A stretch of 64,000 bases of DNA from Chitinophaga nivalis (lineage in GTDB: Bacteria > Bacteroidota > Bacteroidia > Chitinophagales > Chitinophagaceae), in the NCBI RefSeq assembly GCF_025989125.1, contig NZ_JAPDNR010000001.1:1966301-2030300 (forward strand), read 5' to 3'. The notes beneath the pieces are model-generated. The model had not been told where the DNA came from, ran no database searches, and worked only from the letters and a program-made list of their open reading frames with translations. This document shows, piece by piece, positions 37,001 to 44,237 of this stretch. Position numbers and translations under genes: made by a program. How positions within the stretch are numbered: position 1 is the first letter of the stretch; each line of letters opens with the position of its first letter.

Positions 37001-37124
37001 GAAGTATCCTGGTCCGGATCCGGAAGTATCATCAAACGGTAACAATGCATCCGGTCAGGGTGTAGACCGTAATACACTGGCGAATGGCCGCACGTTTACT
37101 GTGGGTGTTAATCTTAATTTCTAA
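34014..37124 (+). CDS. SusC/RagA TonB-dependent transporter, orphan pair
   Basis: A 1036-residue outer-membrane importer with a signal peptide at 1-20 (cleavage after SLLAQ), a carboxypeptidase-regulatory-like domain at about 24-95, the SusC motif EVVVVGYGTQRKK near 105-117, a plug with PLIVIDGVP and SRAANGVVLVTTKKGK, and a barrel ending FTVGVNLNF. No STN domain, no neighbouring sigma/anti-sigma pair and no LacI-type palindrome were found, so the means of control is not visible. The upstream 230 bases are very AT-rich, with several TTTATTT stretches. SusD follows after 11 bases. No catabolic enzyme is encoded nearby, so the substrate is unknown; it may be a peptide or a common sugar. Confidence 0.95.
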   Translation: MRKLLLVVASMLLLASSLLAQNQHTIKGKVTDEAGNALPGVSVSLPGGKTGTVTNTKGEFSLSVPNDIKTLKISFVGYEAQSLPVKGNDMGSIKLTADTKAISEVVVVGYGTQRKKDVTANIASVKGTAVAQLPVPSFDAGLGGRAAGVQITVPNGVVNNPPVFRVRGSNSISMSAYPLIVIDGVPTFSGDAGSSNAPFNPLASLNPADIESIDVLKDASATAIYGSRAANGVVLVTTKKGKAGRLKVSYDGWVGLTSPTRLPKMLNAREYIALKNEALVNAKRKPVYELNTDAKGDTIDTDWFDVVYRKRAVSQSHSVNVSGGTENTSYYLSAGYTRQEGILKRNDFSRKNLLFNLDQKLGKIVSIGAKLAYSNELSRISSSSGSLEGEAFNSGGLARLAFVTSPIVAPFNNDGSYNIGSTYIAGGKNGVRTGLYNPQVLLDLDHSNTEGNHAQGNIYLQVRPWEWLTLRTQYGIDYLTLNNDVYANNLHGDAQTSNGESTETFLQYKRWVWTNTAQLEHAFGKHRVTLLLGNEQQRDTRHRYGIDRQGQSDNYFNNGAGGWQRDVSSGMLRSENYLLSAFARANYSYQDKYYLNANVRQDQYSAFGPDKKKGIFYSFAAGWEIARENFWADGALGRIFSSFKLRGSYGQVGNAAGLGDFDALSLYYPTMYGENTSALYYGQAGNPLLNWETSKKTDIGFSYGLLNNRITGELSYYYNNIDGLILYVKQAPSAGLPTTIPTNIGRMYNRGVEFAVNAVAIDKKDFSWNTSFNIAFNKNEVTNLGADNLIPFSTGTLEQTSVNQVGYPASMIMAVRTNGVDPATGRRIFVNKAGENVYYDPVNGSYTYADGKPAPAVGVKDAVAYKNTNPKVLGGFENTFRYKAFELNVLLTYQTGFYVYYGSNAGLLDQRFWNNSKEVLNRWQKQGDVTDIPKVVFGDNVSNGSTMALSSNVFKGDFLKLRSVGLTYTVPSKVAAAAHLAGARVYVRGQNLAVWTKYPGPDPEVSSNGNNASGQGVDRNTLANGRTFTVGVNLNF

Positions 37125-37135
37125 ACTGAACGAAC

Positions 37136-38608
37136 ATGAAAGTAACAAAGCTATATATACTTGGACTGGTGGCGGTTATGTCAGGCGCTTGCCAGAAAGA
37201 TTTACTGAAGCCTACACCTCAGTCATATATTCCGGATTACCTGGGTTTTGAAACAAAAGACAGGATTGCTAACCAGGCAAGAGGTTTATATGCGGTGCTG
37301 AAAGACGGCCGATTCCTGGGAGGGAAAGTTGAAATCGCGAATGATGTAAGGGGCGAAGATTTTTTTAATGAGGGAAGTAATAGTGTCACCTTTAATCTGT
37401 CGTGGAGAATGCTGCCTACCGGAGAAGCGCAGGAGGTACAGGAAATATGGACCCAGGGATATAAAACCATCAACAATGCGAATGTGTTTATGGAGGCGAT
37501 GAAGGCTACTGGCAATAAAGTAGTGGGAGATGAACTGGCGAAACAATATGAAGGAGAAGCGAAGTTTGTAAGGGCATTGAGTTACTTCTCGCTGTTACAG
37601 TTATACGCCCGTCCTTACTGGGATGGCGATGGCAGTAAACTGGGTCTGATATTGTACACAGAAGGTCATACCCTGCTGGGCGATTATGCCAAAGCGCGGA
37701 GTACAGTAAAGGAAACGTATGCCCTGATTCTGAAAGACCTGGATGATGCAGAAGCTGCGTTGCCTAAAGAAAATGCAGGTTCGGTGAATGCCGTTACCCG
37801 CGCCAATGCCTATACGGTAGCCGCGTTAAAAACGAGGGTCTACCTGCACCTGAAACAATATGATAAAGTGATTGCCAGTGCGGCGAAACTGGTATCTGTC
37901 AATGCGCCGTTTACTTCTCCCGGTGGTCACAAGCTGGAGCCGGAAGTCAACAAGATTTTCGCCCGTCCGTATACTACCAATGAATCTATTTTCTCTTTGC
38001 CGTTTTCTGCAGGTCCGGGCGATGCCCCGGCTACCCAAACCCAGCTGGGATATTACTATGCCTTTGATAAAGGTAATGGCGAATATTCACTGGATGAAGA
38101 TGGTATCCTGGCCGATTCCGGTTGGAAATCCGGTACAGATGCGCGTCGTAAATTACTGGAGGTGGTACCACAGGGAGCTGGTGTACAACCGAAGTATTTC
38201 CTGAATAAATACGCGGCTGGTAGTCCGTTTACAGACTGGGCGCCTATTATCCGTTATGCAGAAGTACTGTTAAACCTGGCGGAAGCAAGAGTGCGGCAGA
38301 CTAACAGTGTAGATCCGCAGGCGGTGGCGTTGCTGAGTGCTGTACGGAATCGTTCCGATGCTACCATTACCTATACAGCAGCTGATTTTACCAGCAGTGC
38401 CAAATTGCTGGAAGCTATTTTACATGAAAAACGTATTGAATTATTAGGAGAAGGATTCAGAAGTTCAGAAATCACCCGCCTCGGTATTACATTTCCGGGC
38501 AAAGGTGGTGGAATTGTGCCTTCGGTATTGCCTGCGTCACCCAAGTACATCTGGCCAATTGCTTCGTCAGAGCTGGTGTACAACAAATTATGTGTAGATA
38601 ATAACTAA
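37136..38608 (+). CDS. SusD/RagB surface lipoprotein, orphan pair
   Basis: Partner of the preceding SusC, 490 residues. The lipoprotein signal ends VMSGAC with Cys19. The family features include GEAKFVRALSYFSLLQLYARPYW near residue 142 (RagB/SusD N-terminal domain with TPR-like helices), and the C-terminal RYAEVLLNLAEARVRQ, SAVRNRSD and LHEKRIELLGEGFR. It probably binds the unknown ligand at the surface. Two terminator hairpins follow before the convergent repair gene. Confidence 0.93.
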   Translation: MKVTKLYILGLVAVMSGACQKDLLKPTPQSYIPDYLGFETKDRIANQARGLYAVLKDGRFLGGKVEIANDVRGEDFFNEGSNSVTFNLSWRMLPTGEAQEVQEIWTQGYKTINNANVFMEAMKATGNKVVGDELAKQYEGEAKFVRALSYFSLLQLYARPYWDGDGSKLGLILYTEGHTLLGDYAKARSTVKETYALILKDLDDAEAALPKENAGSVNAVTRANAYTVAALKTRVYLHLKQYDKVIASAAKLVSVNAPFTSPGGHKLEPEVNKIFARPYTTNESIFSLPFSAGPGDAPATQTQLGYYYAFDKGNGEYSLDEDGILADSGWKSGTDARRKLLEVVPQGAGVQPKYFLNKYAAGSPFTDWAPIIRYAEVLLNLAEARVRQTNSVDPQAVALLSAVRNRSDATITYTAADFTSSAKLLEAILHEKRIELLGEGFRSSEITRLGITFPGKGGGIVPSVLPASPKYIWPIASSELVYNKLCVDNN

Positions 38609-38638
38609 TTATCTGCTAAACTTTCATCCTTTTGGTAA

Positions 38639-38670
38639 ACCGGCAGGCACTTTTTAGTGCCGGTCCTTTT
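38639..38670 (+). terminator. Terminator after the orphan susD
   Basis: GGCACT (38646-38651) and AGTGCC (38656-38661) with an outer ACC/GGT pairing across a 4-base bulge, followed by CCTTTT. Confidence 0.65.
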
Positions 38671-38683
38671 CATAAGCAAATAC

Positions 38684-38719
38684 GGGGCTGTCCTTCACGA
38701 GTGGGCGGCCCCCTTTTTT
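38684..38719 (+). terminator. Second terminator after the orphan susD
   Basis: GGGGCTGTCC (38684-38693) pairs, with two G-U pairs, with GGGCGGCCCC (38703-38712) and is followed by C and a T6 run. It acts as back-up to the hairpin 15 bases before it. Confidence 0.75.
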
Positions 38720-38771
38720 ATGTCCGGAACCGGCAGGTTGCTGCCTGATTTATTTTCGTATATCCCTGCCG

Positions 38772-39608
38772 TTAGTATTCATTCGGATTTGTTTTAGCCG
38801 CTTCCCAACCTACCATCGCTGTTTTACGGATGCTGCCCCAGTGATACTGGCCCAACTCACCCGTGGCTTTGATAACCCTGTGGCAGGGTATCAGGAAGGC
38901 GACCGGATTCTGACCTACGGCGGTGCCTACTGCCCTGGATGCATTGGGATGATCGATGCGCCGGGCCAGGTCGGAATAGGTCGTTAAATTCCCCATCGGT
39001 ATTTTCAGCAGGGCTTCCCATACCTTGAGCTGAAAGGCAGTGCCTTTCAGGTGCAGTTTAATGTCTGACAGCCGGCTCCAGTCCTGCGTAAAGATATACA
39101 GCGTGTTTTGCTGGATGAGGTCTACCATCTGGGTAAAAGTGGCATTCGGAAACTGTGCCGTCAGCGCTGCCAGTGCGGCCTCCCGGTTGTCGGCAAAAGC
39201 CATGTGGCAGATGCCTTTAGGGGTAGATGCCACGAGGATATTGCCGAACGGACTTTCTGCAAAACTGTAGTTGATGTGCAGTGCTTTGCCGCCATTTTTA
39301 AATTCACCGGGTGTCATGCTTTCGATGTTAATAAACAGGTCGTGGAGGCGCCCTGTACCCGAAAGGCCGGTTTCAAAAGCAGCATCAAATACGGTGGCCT
39401 TGGTGTCTTTCAGGATGTTTTTGGCATGGGTTAGTGTCAGGTACTGCAGAAACTTTTTGGGCGTTACGCCGGCCCATTCGGCAAATACCCGTTGAAAATG
39501 AAAAGGGCTCATATGTGCTGCCGCGGCCATTTGCTGCAGGTCTGGCTGTTCCCTGAAATTGTTGCTGATGTAGTCTATTGCCGTGGCAATTTTATCGTAA
39601 TTGTTCAT
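38772..39608 (-). CDS. Ada-like fusion: AraC HTH plus O6-alkylguanine-DNA methyltransferase
   Basis: A 278-residue fusion. Residues about 1-100 are an AraC-type double HTH (AAAAHMSPFHFQRVFAEW, then FDAAFETGLSGTGRLHDLF), and residues about 110-270 are a methylated-DNA-protein cysteine methyltransferase with the active-site motif PCHRVI (Cys242) and the recognition stretch TTYSDLARRIDHPNASRAVG. The C-terminal domain takes a methyl group from O6-methylguanine onto its cysteine; the AraC part suggests self-sensing gene control as in Ada. The N-terminal metal-binding phosphotriester-repair domain of full Ada, with its four cysteines, is absent. Single gene, convergent with susD. Confidence 0.95.
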   Translation of the reverse strand: MNNYDKIATAIDYISNNFREQPDLQQMAAAAHMSPFHFQRVFAEWAGVTPKKFLQYLTLTHAKNILKDTKATVFDAAFETGLSGTGRLHDLFINIESMTPGEFKNGGKALHINYSFAESPFGNILVASTPKGICHMAFADNREAALAALTAQFPNATFTQMVDLIQQNTLYIFTQDWSRLSDIKLHLKGTAFQLKVWEALLKIPMGNLTTYSDLARRIDHPNASRAVGTAVGQNPVAFLIPCHRVIKATGELGQYHWGSIRKTAMVGWEAAKTNPNEY

Positions 39609-39760
39609 GGCTTCATTGTTTATTTACTACAAAAGTACCACCGTGAAAGTCGGTAAAAAACCCGGTAATTGCGCAATTGTTGCAGTGCGGTTGTATAGAT
39701 ATAAAGATTCTTTTTTGTAGCTTAACGATGATAAGGAAGCATTATAACAAAATACACGTC

Positions 39761-40162
39761 ATGAGAATCAAAAACACCTTTGCCGTAGCGGCAGCATTTG
39801 TCGTTGCCGGCAGCCTTTGTTCATTATCCCTGCCCGCAGCAAAAGAAGGGCCGGCCAACCTGAAAGTATTGCCTAAAAACATCCCTCATGAAGAGCTGAT
39901 GACTGTTATGCGCGGATTTAATACCGCACTGGGAGTTAAGTGTGGTTTCTGCCATGCCCAGCAAAAGGAGGACGCCAAAAAGCTGGATTTTGCCAGTGAT
40001 GCCAATCCGCATAAGGACGTAGCCCGCGATATGATGCGGATGACCCGGCGTATTAACCGGAAATTCTTCCGGGAAAGTGAAACCATGACGATTACCTGTT
40101 ATTCCTGCCATCACGGTAATGAAACGCCGAAAAGCAAGCCGGACGTACCGGAAGCGAAGTAG
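39761..40162 (+). CDS. Small secreted c-type cytochrome
   Basis: A 133-residue exported protein; the ATG at 39761 gives a signal peptide (MRIKNTFAVAAAFVVAGSLC), whereas the longer frame from 39677 adds unrelated residues. Two haem-attachment motifs are present, CGFCH at 61-65 and CYSCHH at 113-118, so up to two covalent haems. The pattern LKVLPKNIPHEELMTVMRGFNTALGVKCGFCH is like the photosynthetic-reaction-centre cytochrome c subunit family found in many non-photosynthetic Bacteroidota. It would carry electrons in the periplasm; the partner is unknown. It stands alone with its own terminator. An unannotated role in a respiratory chain is possible. Confidence 0.85.
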   Translation: MRIKNTFAVAAAFVVAGSLCSLSLPAAKEGPANLKVLPKNIPHEELMTVMRGFNTALGVKCGFCHAQQKEDAKKLDFASDANPHKDVARDMMRMTRRINRKFFRESETMTITCYSCHHGNETPKSKPDVPEAK

Positions 40163-40171
40163 TTCCCACCG

Positions 40172-40198
40172 CAGCCCAATGGCACTGCCATTGGGTTG
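40172..40198 (+). terminator. Hairpin terminator after the cytochrome gene
   Basis: CCCAATGGCA (40175-40184) pairs with 40186-40195 around a single base (in practice a 3-5 base loop), extended outward by three pairs including one G-U. The following sequence is only weakly T-rich. Confidence 0.65.
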
Positions 40199-40226
40199 TT
40201 ACCTATATTATATGCTTTTTTACTAA

Positions 40227-40261
40227 TTTGACAGATTGCTCGTCTAAAAACAGTACCTTTG
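40227..40261 (+). promoter_or_regulatory. Promoter of the rhlE leader
   Basis: TTTG at 40227-40230, a 23-base spacer and TACCTTTG at 40254-40261, matching TAnnTTTG exactly. Transcription would start near 40268, leaving a leader of about 140 bases before the helicase ATG. Confidence 0.55.
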
Positions 40262-40352
40262 TAAGCGTCTGTTGAGTTAAAAGCATAAAGCACAGAAATA
40301 TTCATTCTCTCCAGTCCGGAAAATCTTTTCTTTACTGCTCTCCTCAATTGTG

Positions 40353-40386
40353 ATAACGCTAAGATGAAGCAGCGTTATTTTTTTAT
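40353..40386 (+). terminator. Terminator hairpin within the rhlE leader (attenuator candidate)
   Basis: ATAACGCT (40353-40360) and AGCGTTAT (40371-40378) form a perfect 8-bp stem with a 10-base loop, followed at once by T7. It sits between the promoter at 40227-40261 and the helicase start at 40407, where an intrinsic terminator would stop most transcripts unless antagonised. Confidence 0.75.
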
Positions 40387-40406
40387 TACCGATCAGAAAT
40401 ATTAAC

Positions 40407-41654
40407 ATGTTATTTGAGCAATTAGGGCTTATTGAGCCCATATTAAAAGCGATTAAAGCTGAAGGCTATACAACACCAACTCCCATACAATTAAAAGCTA
40501 TTCCTATCGTATTGGAAGGGAAAGACCTCCTGGGATGTGCACAGACAGGCACCGGAAAGACAGCCGCTTTCGCTATCCCCATCTTACAGACTTTATACAA
40601 AACCAAACCAACCGTACAGGGATACAAACATATCCGTACACTCATCCTTACGCCAACCAGGGAACTGGCGGTACAGATCGATGAAAGTTTTGCCGCTTAT
40701 GGTAAATATACCGGTCTCAAGCATGACGTTATCTTTGGTGGTGTACCTCAGCACCGGCAGACAATCGCCCTGCGGAATGGTACCGATGTCCTGATCGCTA
40801 CGCCCGGCAGATTGCTGGACCTGATGAACCAGGGATATATTTACCTGAACCACCTGGAAGTGTTTGTATTGGATGAAGCGGACCGTATGTTGGATATGGG
40901 TTTTATCAATGATATTAAAAAAGTAATACGGGAACTGCCGCAACAGCGCCAGACCCTGTTCTTTTCAGCTACCATGCCGCCGAATATTTCCAAGCTGGCG
41001 AACTCCCTGTTATATAACCCGGAGAAAGTAGCGATTACACCGGTATCTTCTACTGCAGAAAGAATTGAGCAATCGGTTTATTTTGTGAAGAAGAAAGATA
41101 AACAGCAGTTGTTGGATTTTATCCTGAAAGATAAAACCATCGAACGTACGATTGTATTTACCCAAACCAAACACGGCGCAGACAGGATTGCCAAAAATCT
41201 CCGTAAGCGTAATATTGATGCTGATGCATTGCATGGTGATAAATCACAGGCTTCCCGTCAGCATACCCTCACCAACTTTAAGAATGGCCGCCTGCGGGTA
41301 TTGGTAGCTACCGATATTGCTGCGAGAGGTATTGACGTAGATGCGCTGGAACATGTGATCAACTACGATTTGCCGAATGTGTCTGAAACGTATGTACATC
41401 GTATAGGCAGAACCGGTAGAGCGGGTGCGGCAGGATTTGCGTTGTCATTCTGCGATACGGAAGAAAGACCTTTTCTGCATAGCATCAATAAACTGATTAA
41501 ACAAACCATTCCGGCCGTTAGTCATCCTTTTGAAGAAGCAGCATTAATTGAAGCTAACCGGGCCGATCCTGAGATGCCGAAAGCAGAGCCAAGAAGGCCG
41601 AAGCCGAAGAACAGAAGAGGTAAGATGGATAAAAGAGACCGGATCGATTTTTAA
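40407..41654 (+). CDS. rhlE: DEAD-box RNA helicase RhlE-type
   Basis: ATP-dependent RNA helicase, 415 residues. Motifs in order: Q motif PTPIQLKAIP near 24-33, Walker A AQTGTGKT at 45-52, PTREL at 83-87, TPGR at 132-135, DEAD at 156-159, SAT at 187-189, and motif VI HRIGRTGRAG near 330. The C-terminal tail is short and basic (RRPKPKNRRGKMDKRDR), as in RhlE proteins that aid ribosome assembly and RNA turnover, often in the cold. The leader carries a promoter and then a terminator hairpin 20 bases before the ATG, suggesting attenuation, possibly autoregulation through unwinding of its own leader. Confidence 0.93.
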   Translation: MLFEQLGLIEPILKAIKAEGYTTPTPIQLKAIPIVLEGKDLLGCAQTGTGKTAAFAIPILQTLYKTKPTVQGYKHIRTLILTPTRELAVQIDESFAAYGKYTGLKHDVIFGGVPQHRQTIALRNGTDVLIATPGRLLDLMNQGYIYLNHLEVFVLDEADRMLDMGFINDIKKVIRELPQQRQTLFFSATMPPNISKLANSLLYNPEKVAITPVSSTAERIEQSVYFVKKKDKQQLLDFILKDKTIERTIVFTQTKHGADRIAKNLRKRNIDADALHGDKSQASRQHTLTNFKNGRLRVLVATDIAARGIDVDALEHVINYDLPNVSETYVHRIGRTGRAGAAGFALSFCDTEERPFLHSINKLIKQTIPAVSHPFEEAALIEANRADPEMPKAEPRRPKPKNRRGKMDKRDRIDF

Positions 41655-41674
41655 TCTCCTCCATTATCATAGAT

Positions 41675-41733
41675 TTTTGATTTTGAGATGTTGCTATTAT
41701 ATGCTCCGCAAAAACAATATCTCAAAATCAAAA
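41675..41733. terminator. Bidirectional terminator between rhlE and the DUF2252 gene
   Basis: Eighteen-base arms (41675-41692 and 41716-41733; TTTTGATTTTGAGATGTT with one mismatch/G-U) around a 23-base loop, between convergent genes. Confidence 0.7.
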
Positions 41734-41737
41734 TTCC

Positions 41738-43072
41738 TCAGCTCATCTCCACAGGTATTTTCCCTGCTTTAATCGCCTTTTTGAATGCCTGGTAGTCTTT
41801 CTCCGTTTGATTGGCATAGGCGACTGCAAATACACCGATGGCTCCTTCCAATACTTCACTTTTTCCCATATAATTACTGATGGTAGCAGCGTCGCCGGTT
41901 TTGGCGTGGGCTCTTGCCAGCACCCGGCCGCATAGGTCTGCATAGGCACCCAGTATCTCTTTATCAAAACTTTCCACGTCAGGTGCTATTTTCCGGTCTC
42001 TCAGCTGCCGGACGTAATAATGGCGGTTATCATCACCGGTACTCCATCCGAGGAATATGTCGCTGGCAGCCTGTACGAGGCGTTGCCCCTGTACAATTCT
42101 TTCACCACAATGGGCATATTGGCTGGGATGCATAAAAGCTTCCAGCACACTTTTTCTGGCTTCCTTTACCTGGAGAAACAGCGGCTCGTCTTTGTTATTC
42201 ATCAGCAGTGCGATGAGGCATCGCGTACCTACGCTGCCCACACCTACCACTTTAAGGGCCACATCGATTACCTCATATTGGCTTACCAGGAAACGCCTGT
42301 CGTCCTGCAGCGTACGCATATACTGTTCCATAAAAGACCTGATTTTATCTTTCTCCTGCGCTACATGCAGGGGATGATAAATCAACGGTGGCTGATCGGC
42401 TATTTCAAAACTGCCTGATTCATTCCGGGTGGTTTTGTAAAATATTTTTTGCTGCGTACTTTTTTCTGCTTTATCTATAGCCGTTTTCAGGAGCTGCTTC
42501 ACCTTATCATTGGCTGCCTGTTCCATCAGGTGATGCATTTCGAATTTCATATACCACAGATCCAGTTTGTTTAGCTGTGAAAATTCGTATAGGCTTTTCC
42601 GATAGGAAGCAGCTACACGCACGGCCATATCTTCTGCATCAGTATCTTTCAGCTGATTATTGCGGGCAGCCAGGACAAAGCTGGTGGCCAGTCGTTTTAT
42701 ATCCCATTCCCAGGGTGCCGGTAATGTTTCATCAAAGTCGTTTACATCAAATATCAGGGTACGTTCCGGTGTGGCAAATCCGCCGAAATTCATCAGGTGG
42801 CAATCACCGGTAGCCTGTACTTCCAAAGCAGTATGTGGCAGGAAAGCGAGATCCTGTGCCATCACGGCTGCAGTACCGCGGTAGAAGGCAAACGGGGACA
42901 CACTCATCCTGCCATGCCGGATCGGAATCAGGTTGGTTACCCGGTCAATATTGCCAGCTTCAATAATACTCAATGCAGAAGGGCGTTTGGGCGATAATTT
43001 ACACAACCCCTGGGAGGTACGGGGAACCTGATCTCTCAATTTTTTTCCGGCATTTTCTTTAGGATCGGACAT
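41738..43072 (-). CDS. DUF2252 protein (kinase-like fold)
   Basis: A 444-residue cytoplasmic protein with the PF10009 (DUF2252) pattern: MSVSPFAFYRGTAAVMAQDL near residue 58, TGDCHLMNFGGFATPERTLIFDVNDFDETLPAPWEWDIKRLA split across residues 88-128, VGVGSVGTRC near 275, and CGRVLARAHAKTGD near 388. The GDxHxxNFG and DxNDFD motifs look like the catalytic and metal-binding loops of aminoglycoside-phosphotransferase-like kinases, so phosphotransfer is plausible, but no substrate is established. Single gene, convergent with rhlE, with a nearly 500-base gap behind it. Confidence 0.85.
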   Translation of the reverse strand: MSDPKENAGKKLRDQVPRTSQGLCKLSPKRPSALSIIEAGNIDRVTNLIPIRHGRMSVSPFAFYRGTAAVMAQDLAFLPHTALEVQATGDCHLMNFGGFATPERTLIFDVNDFDETLPAPWEWDIKRLATSFVLAARNNQLKDTDAEDMAVRVAASYRKSLYEFSQLNKLDLWYMKFEMHHLMEQAANDKVKQLLKTAIDKAEKSTQQKIFYKTTRNESGSFEIADQPPLIYHPLHVAQEKDKIRSFMEQYMRTLQDDRRFLVSQYEVIDVALKVVGVGSVGTRCLIALLMNNKDEPLFLQVKEARKSVLEAFMHPSQYAHCGERIVQGQRLVQAASDIFLGWSTGDDNRHYYVRQLRDRKIAPDVESFDKEILGAYADLCGRVLARAHAKTGDAATISNYMGKSEVLEGAIGVFAVAYANQTEKDYQAFKKAIKAGKIPVEMS

Positions 43073-43569
43073 ACAGTCTGGTATTAGTTTTTCTGTTAAA
43101 AACGTTCCGGCAGGGTATCTTGTTCAACACATTGGATGATAAAAAAGCAGGCCCTTTCTATTGGATCCCGTTTTTATAACGGAATGCAGCAGTATTTCAT
43201 TACTGCAGGCATACTACCTTTTCCGGCGTGTCTGACGGACACAAGGTAGCACAGATTACACCATCATTCCCCGCAGGCCAGCTGCATGCCTGTCGGAAAT
43301 ACCGCCGGCCATATCAGCAGCTTATTTTACGTTAGTTGGTGCTTCTTTTATGCCTGATCCGGGACTGTTTTTTGGAAAAGTAATTTATTTATTCTACGTT
43401 TGAATCGTAGAACTAAAACGTTTAACTAAATCAGCCAAAAGGATTTTTCATTGCCAGAGAGTAGTCAGTTTTAAGAATTAATATATAACGGTCATTGCAC
43501 TTTTTTTAAGTGGTACACACAGGTAAGTGTTGTATCCGGATGCATGTTTTTATCAGATATTATTAGCCA
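43073..43569. other. 497-base gap with two inverted repeats
   Basis: No coding region is visible. A stem with an asymmetric bulge occurs at 43214-43249 (CTACCTT and GTGTC paired with GACAC and AAGGTAG). A short palindrome, TTCTACG-N7-CGTAGAA, occurs at 43392-43412, in an AT-rich stretch likely to hold the promoter of the sigma-factor gene; it has the look of a dimeric-repressor operator, but no matching regulator gene is in the window. I see no clear TTTG/TAnnTTTG pair. Confidence 0.45.
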
Positions 43570-44157
43570 GTGCAACAAGTACATTCGCAACAGGTGAACC
43601 TGCAGGAAATAGCAGCAGGGAATGAAAAAGCTTTCAAAGCTTTATTTGATCAGTATCGCGGCCGGTTGTTCTATTATATTTCCCGTTTTATCAAATCAGA
43701 ACAGGTGGCAGAAGAACTGGTACTGGACGTATTTATGAAAATATGGACCGGGCGGGAACTCATGGCACAGGTACATAATTTTGATGCTTTTCTTTTTCGT
43801 ATCGCGCATAACAAATCTGTCGATTTTCTACGGGCTGCAGCCAGGGACCCGCAGCTGAAAACCTTATTGGAAGAGGTCACCGAACAGGCGGCCGCCGATG
43901 GTGCGGATTCCCTGGTGATTACCCGTGAATATGAAACAAAAATCAGGGCGGCGATCTCGTTGCTGCCACCACAATGCAAGAAAGTATACCGTCTGAGCCG
44001 GGAACAGGAGCTGACCCACGATCAGATCGCCCAGCAACTGCATATATCCCGCGCTACCGTGAACAATCACCTGGTACTGGCACAGCGCTTTATCCGTAAT
44101 TATCTCGCCAAAGAAATGGATCTCGCCATCGTTTTACTACTCATCGGAAAATTTTAA
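43570..44157 (+). CDS. ECF RNA polymerase sigma factor (FecI-like)
   Basis: A 195-residue sigma-70 family factor with two regions: sigma2 (ALFDQYRGRLFYYISRFIKS...VAEELVLDVFMKIW, about 24-60) and sigma4 (LPPQCKKVYRLSREQELTHDQIAQQLHISRATVNNHL, about 134-170), as in the Bacteroidota RNA polymerase sigma-70 family 1. The start is GTG at 43570. The anti-sigma FecR gene follows after 80 bases and an STN-domain SusC after that, the standard cell-surface signalling order: ligand binding at SusC is relayed through FecR to release this factor, which transcribes the susCD pair. Confidence 0.93.
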   Translation: MQQVHSQQVNLQEIAAGNEKAFKALFDQYRGRLFYYISRFIKSEQVAEELVLDVFMKIWTGRELMAQVHNFDAFLFRIAHNKSVDFLRAAARDPQLKTLLEEVTEQAAADGADSLVITREYETKIRAAISLLPPQCKKVYRLSREQELTHDQIAQQLHISRATVNNHLVLAQRFIRNYLAKEMDLAIVLLLIGKF

Positions 44158-44237
44158 ATTTTTTTTCCTGCGCATTAGTTATGCCTCCTTTTTTATTCGT
44201 CTTATTATCAGGAGCCGCTTTTTACAGCAGATGATTT

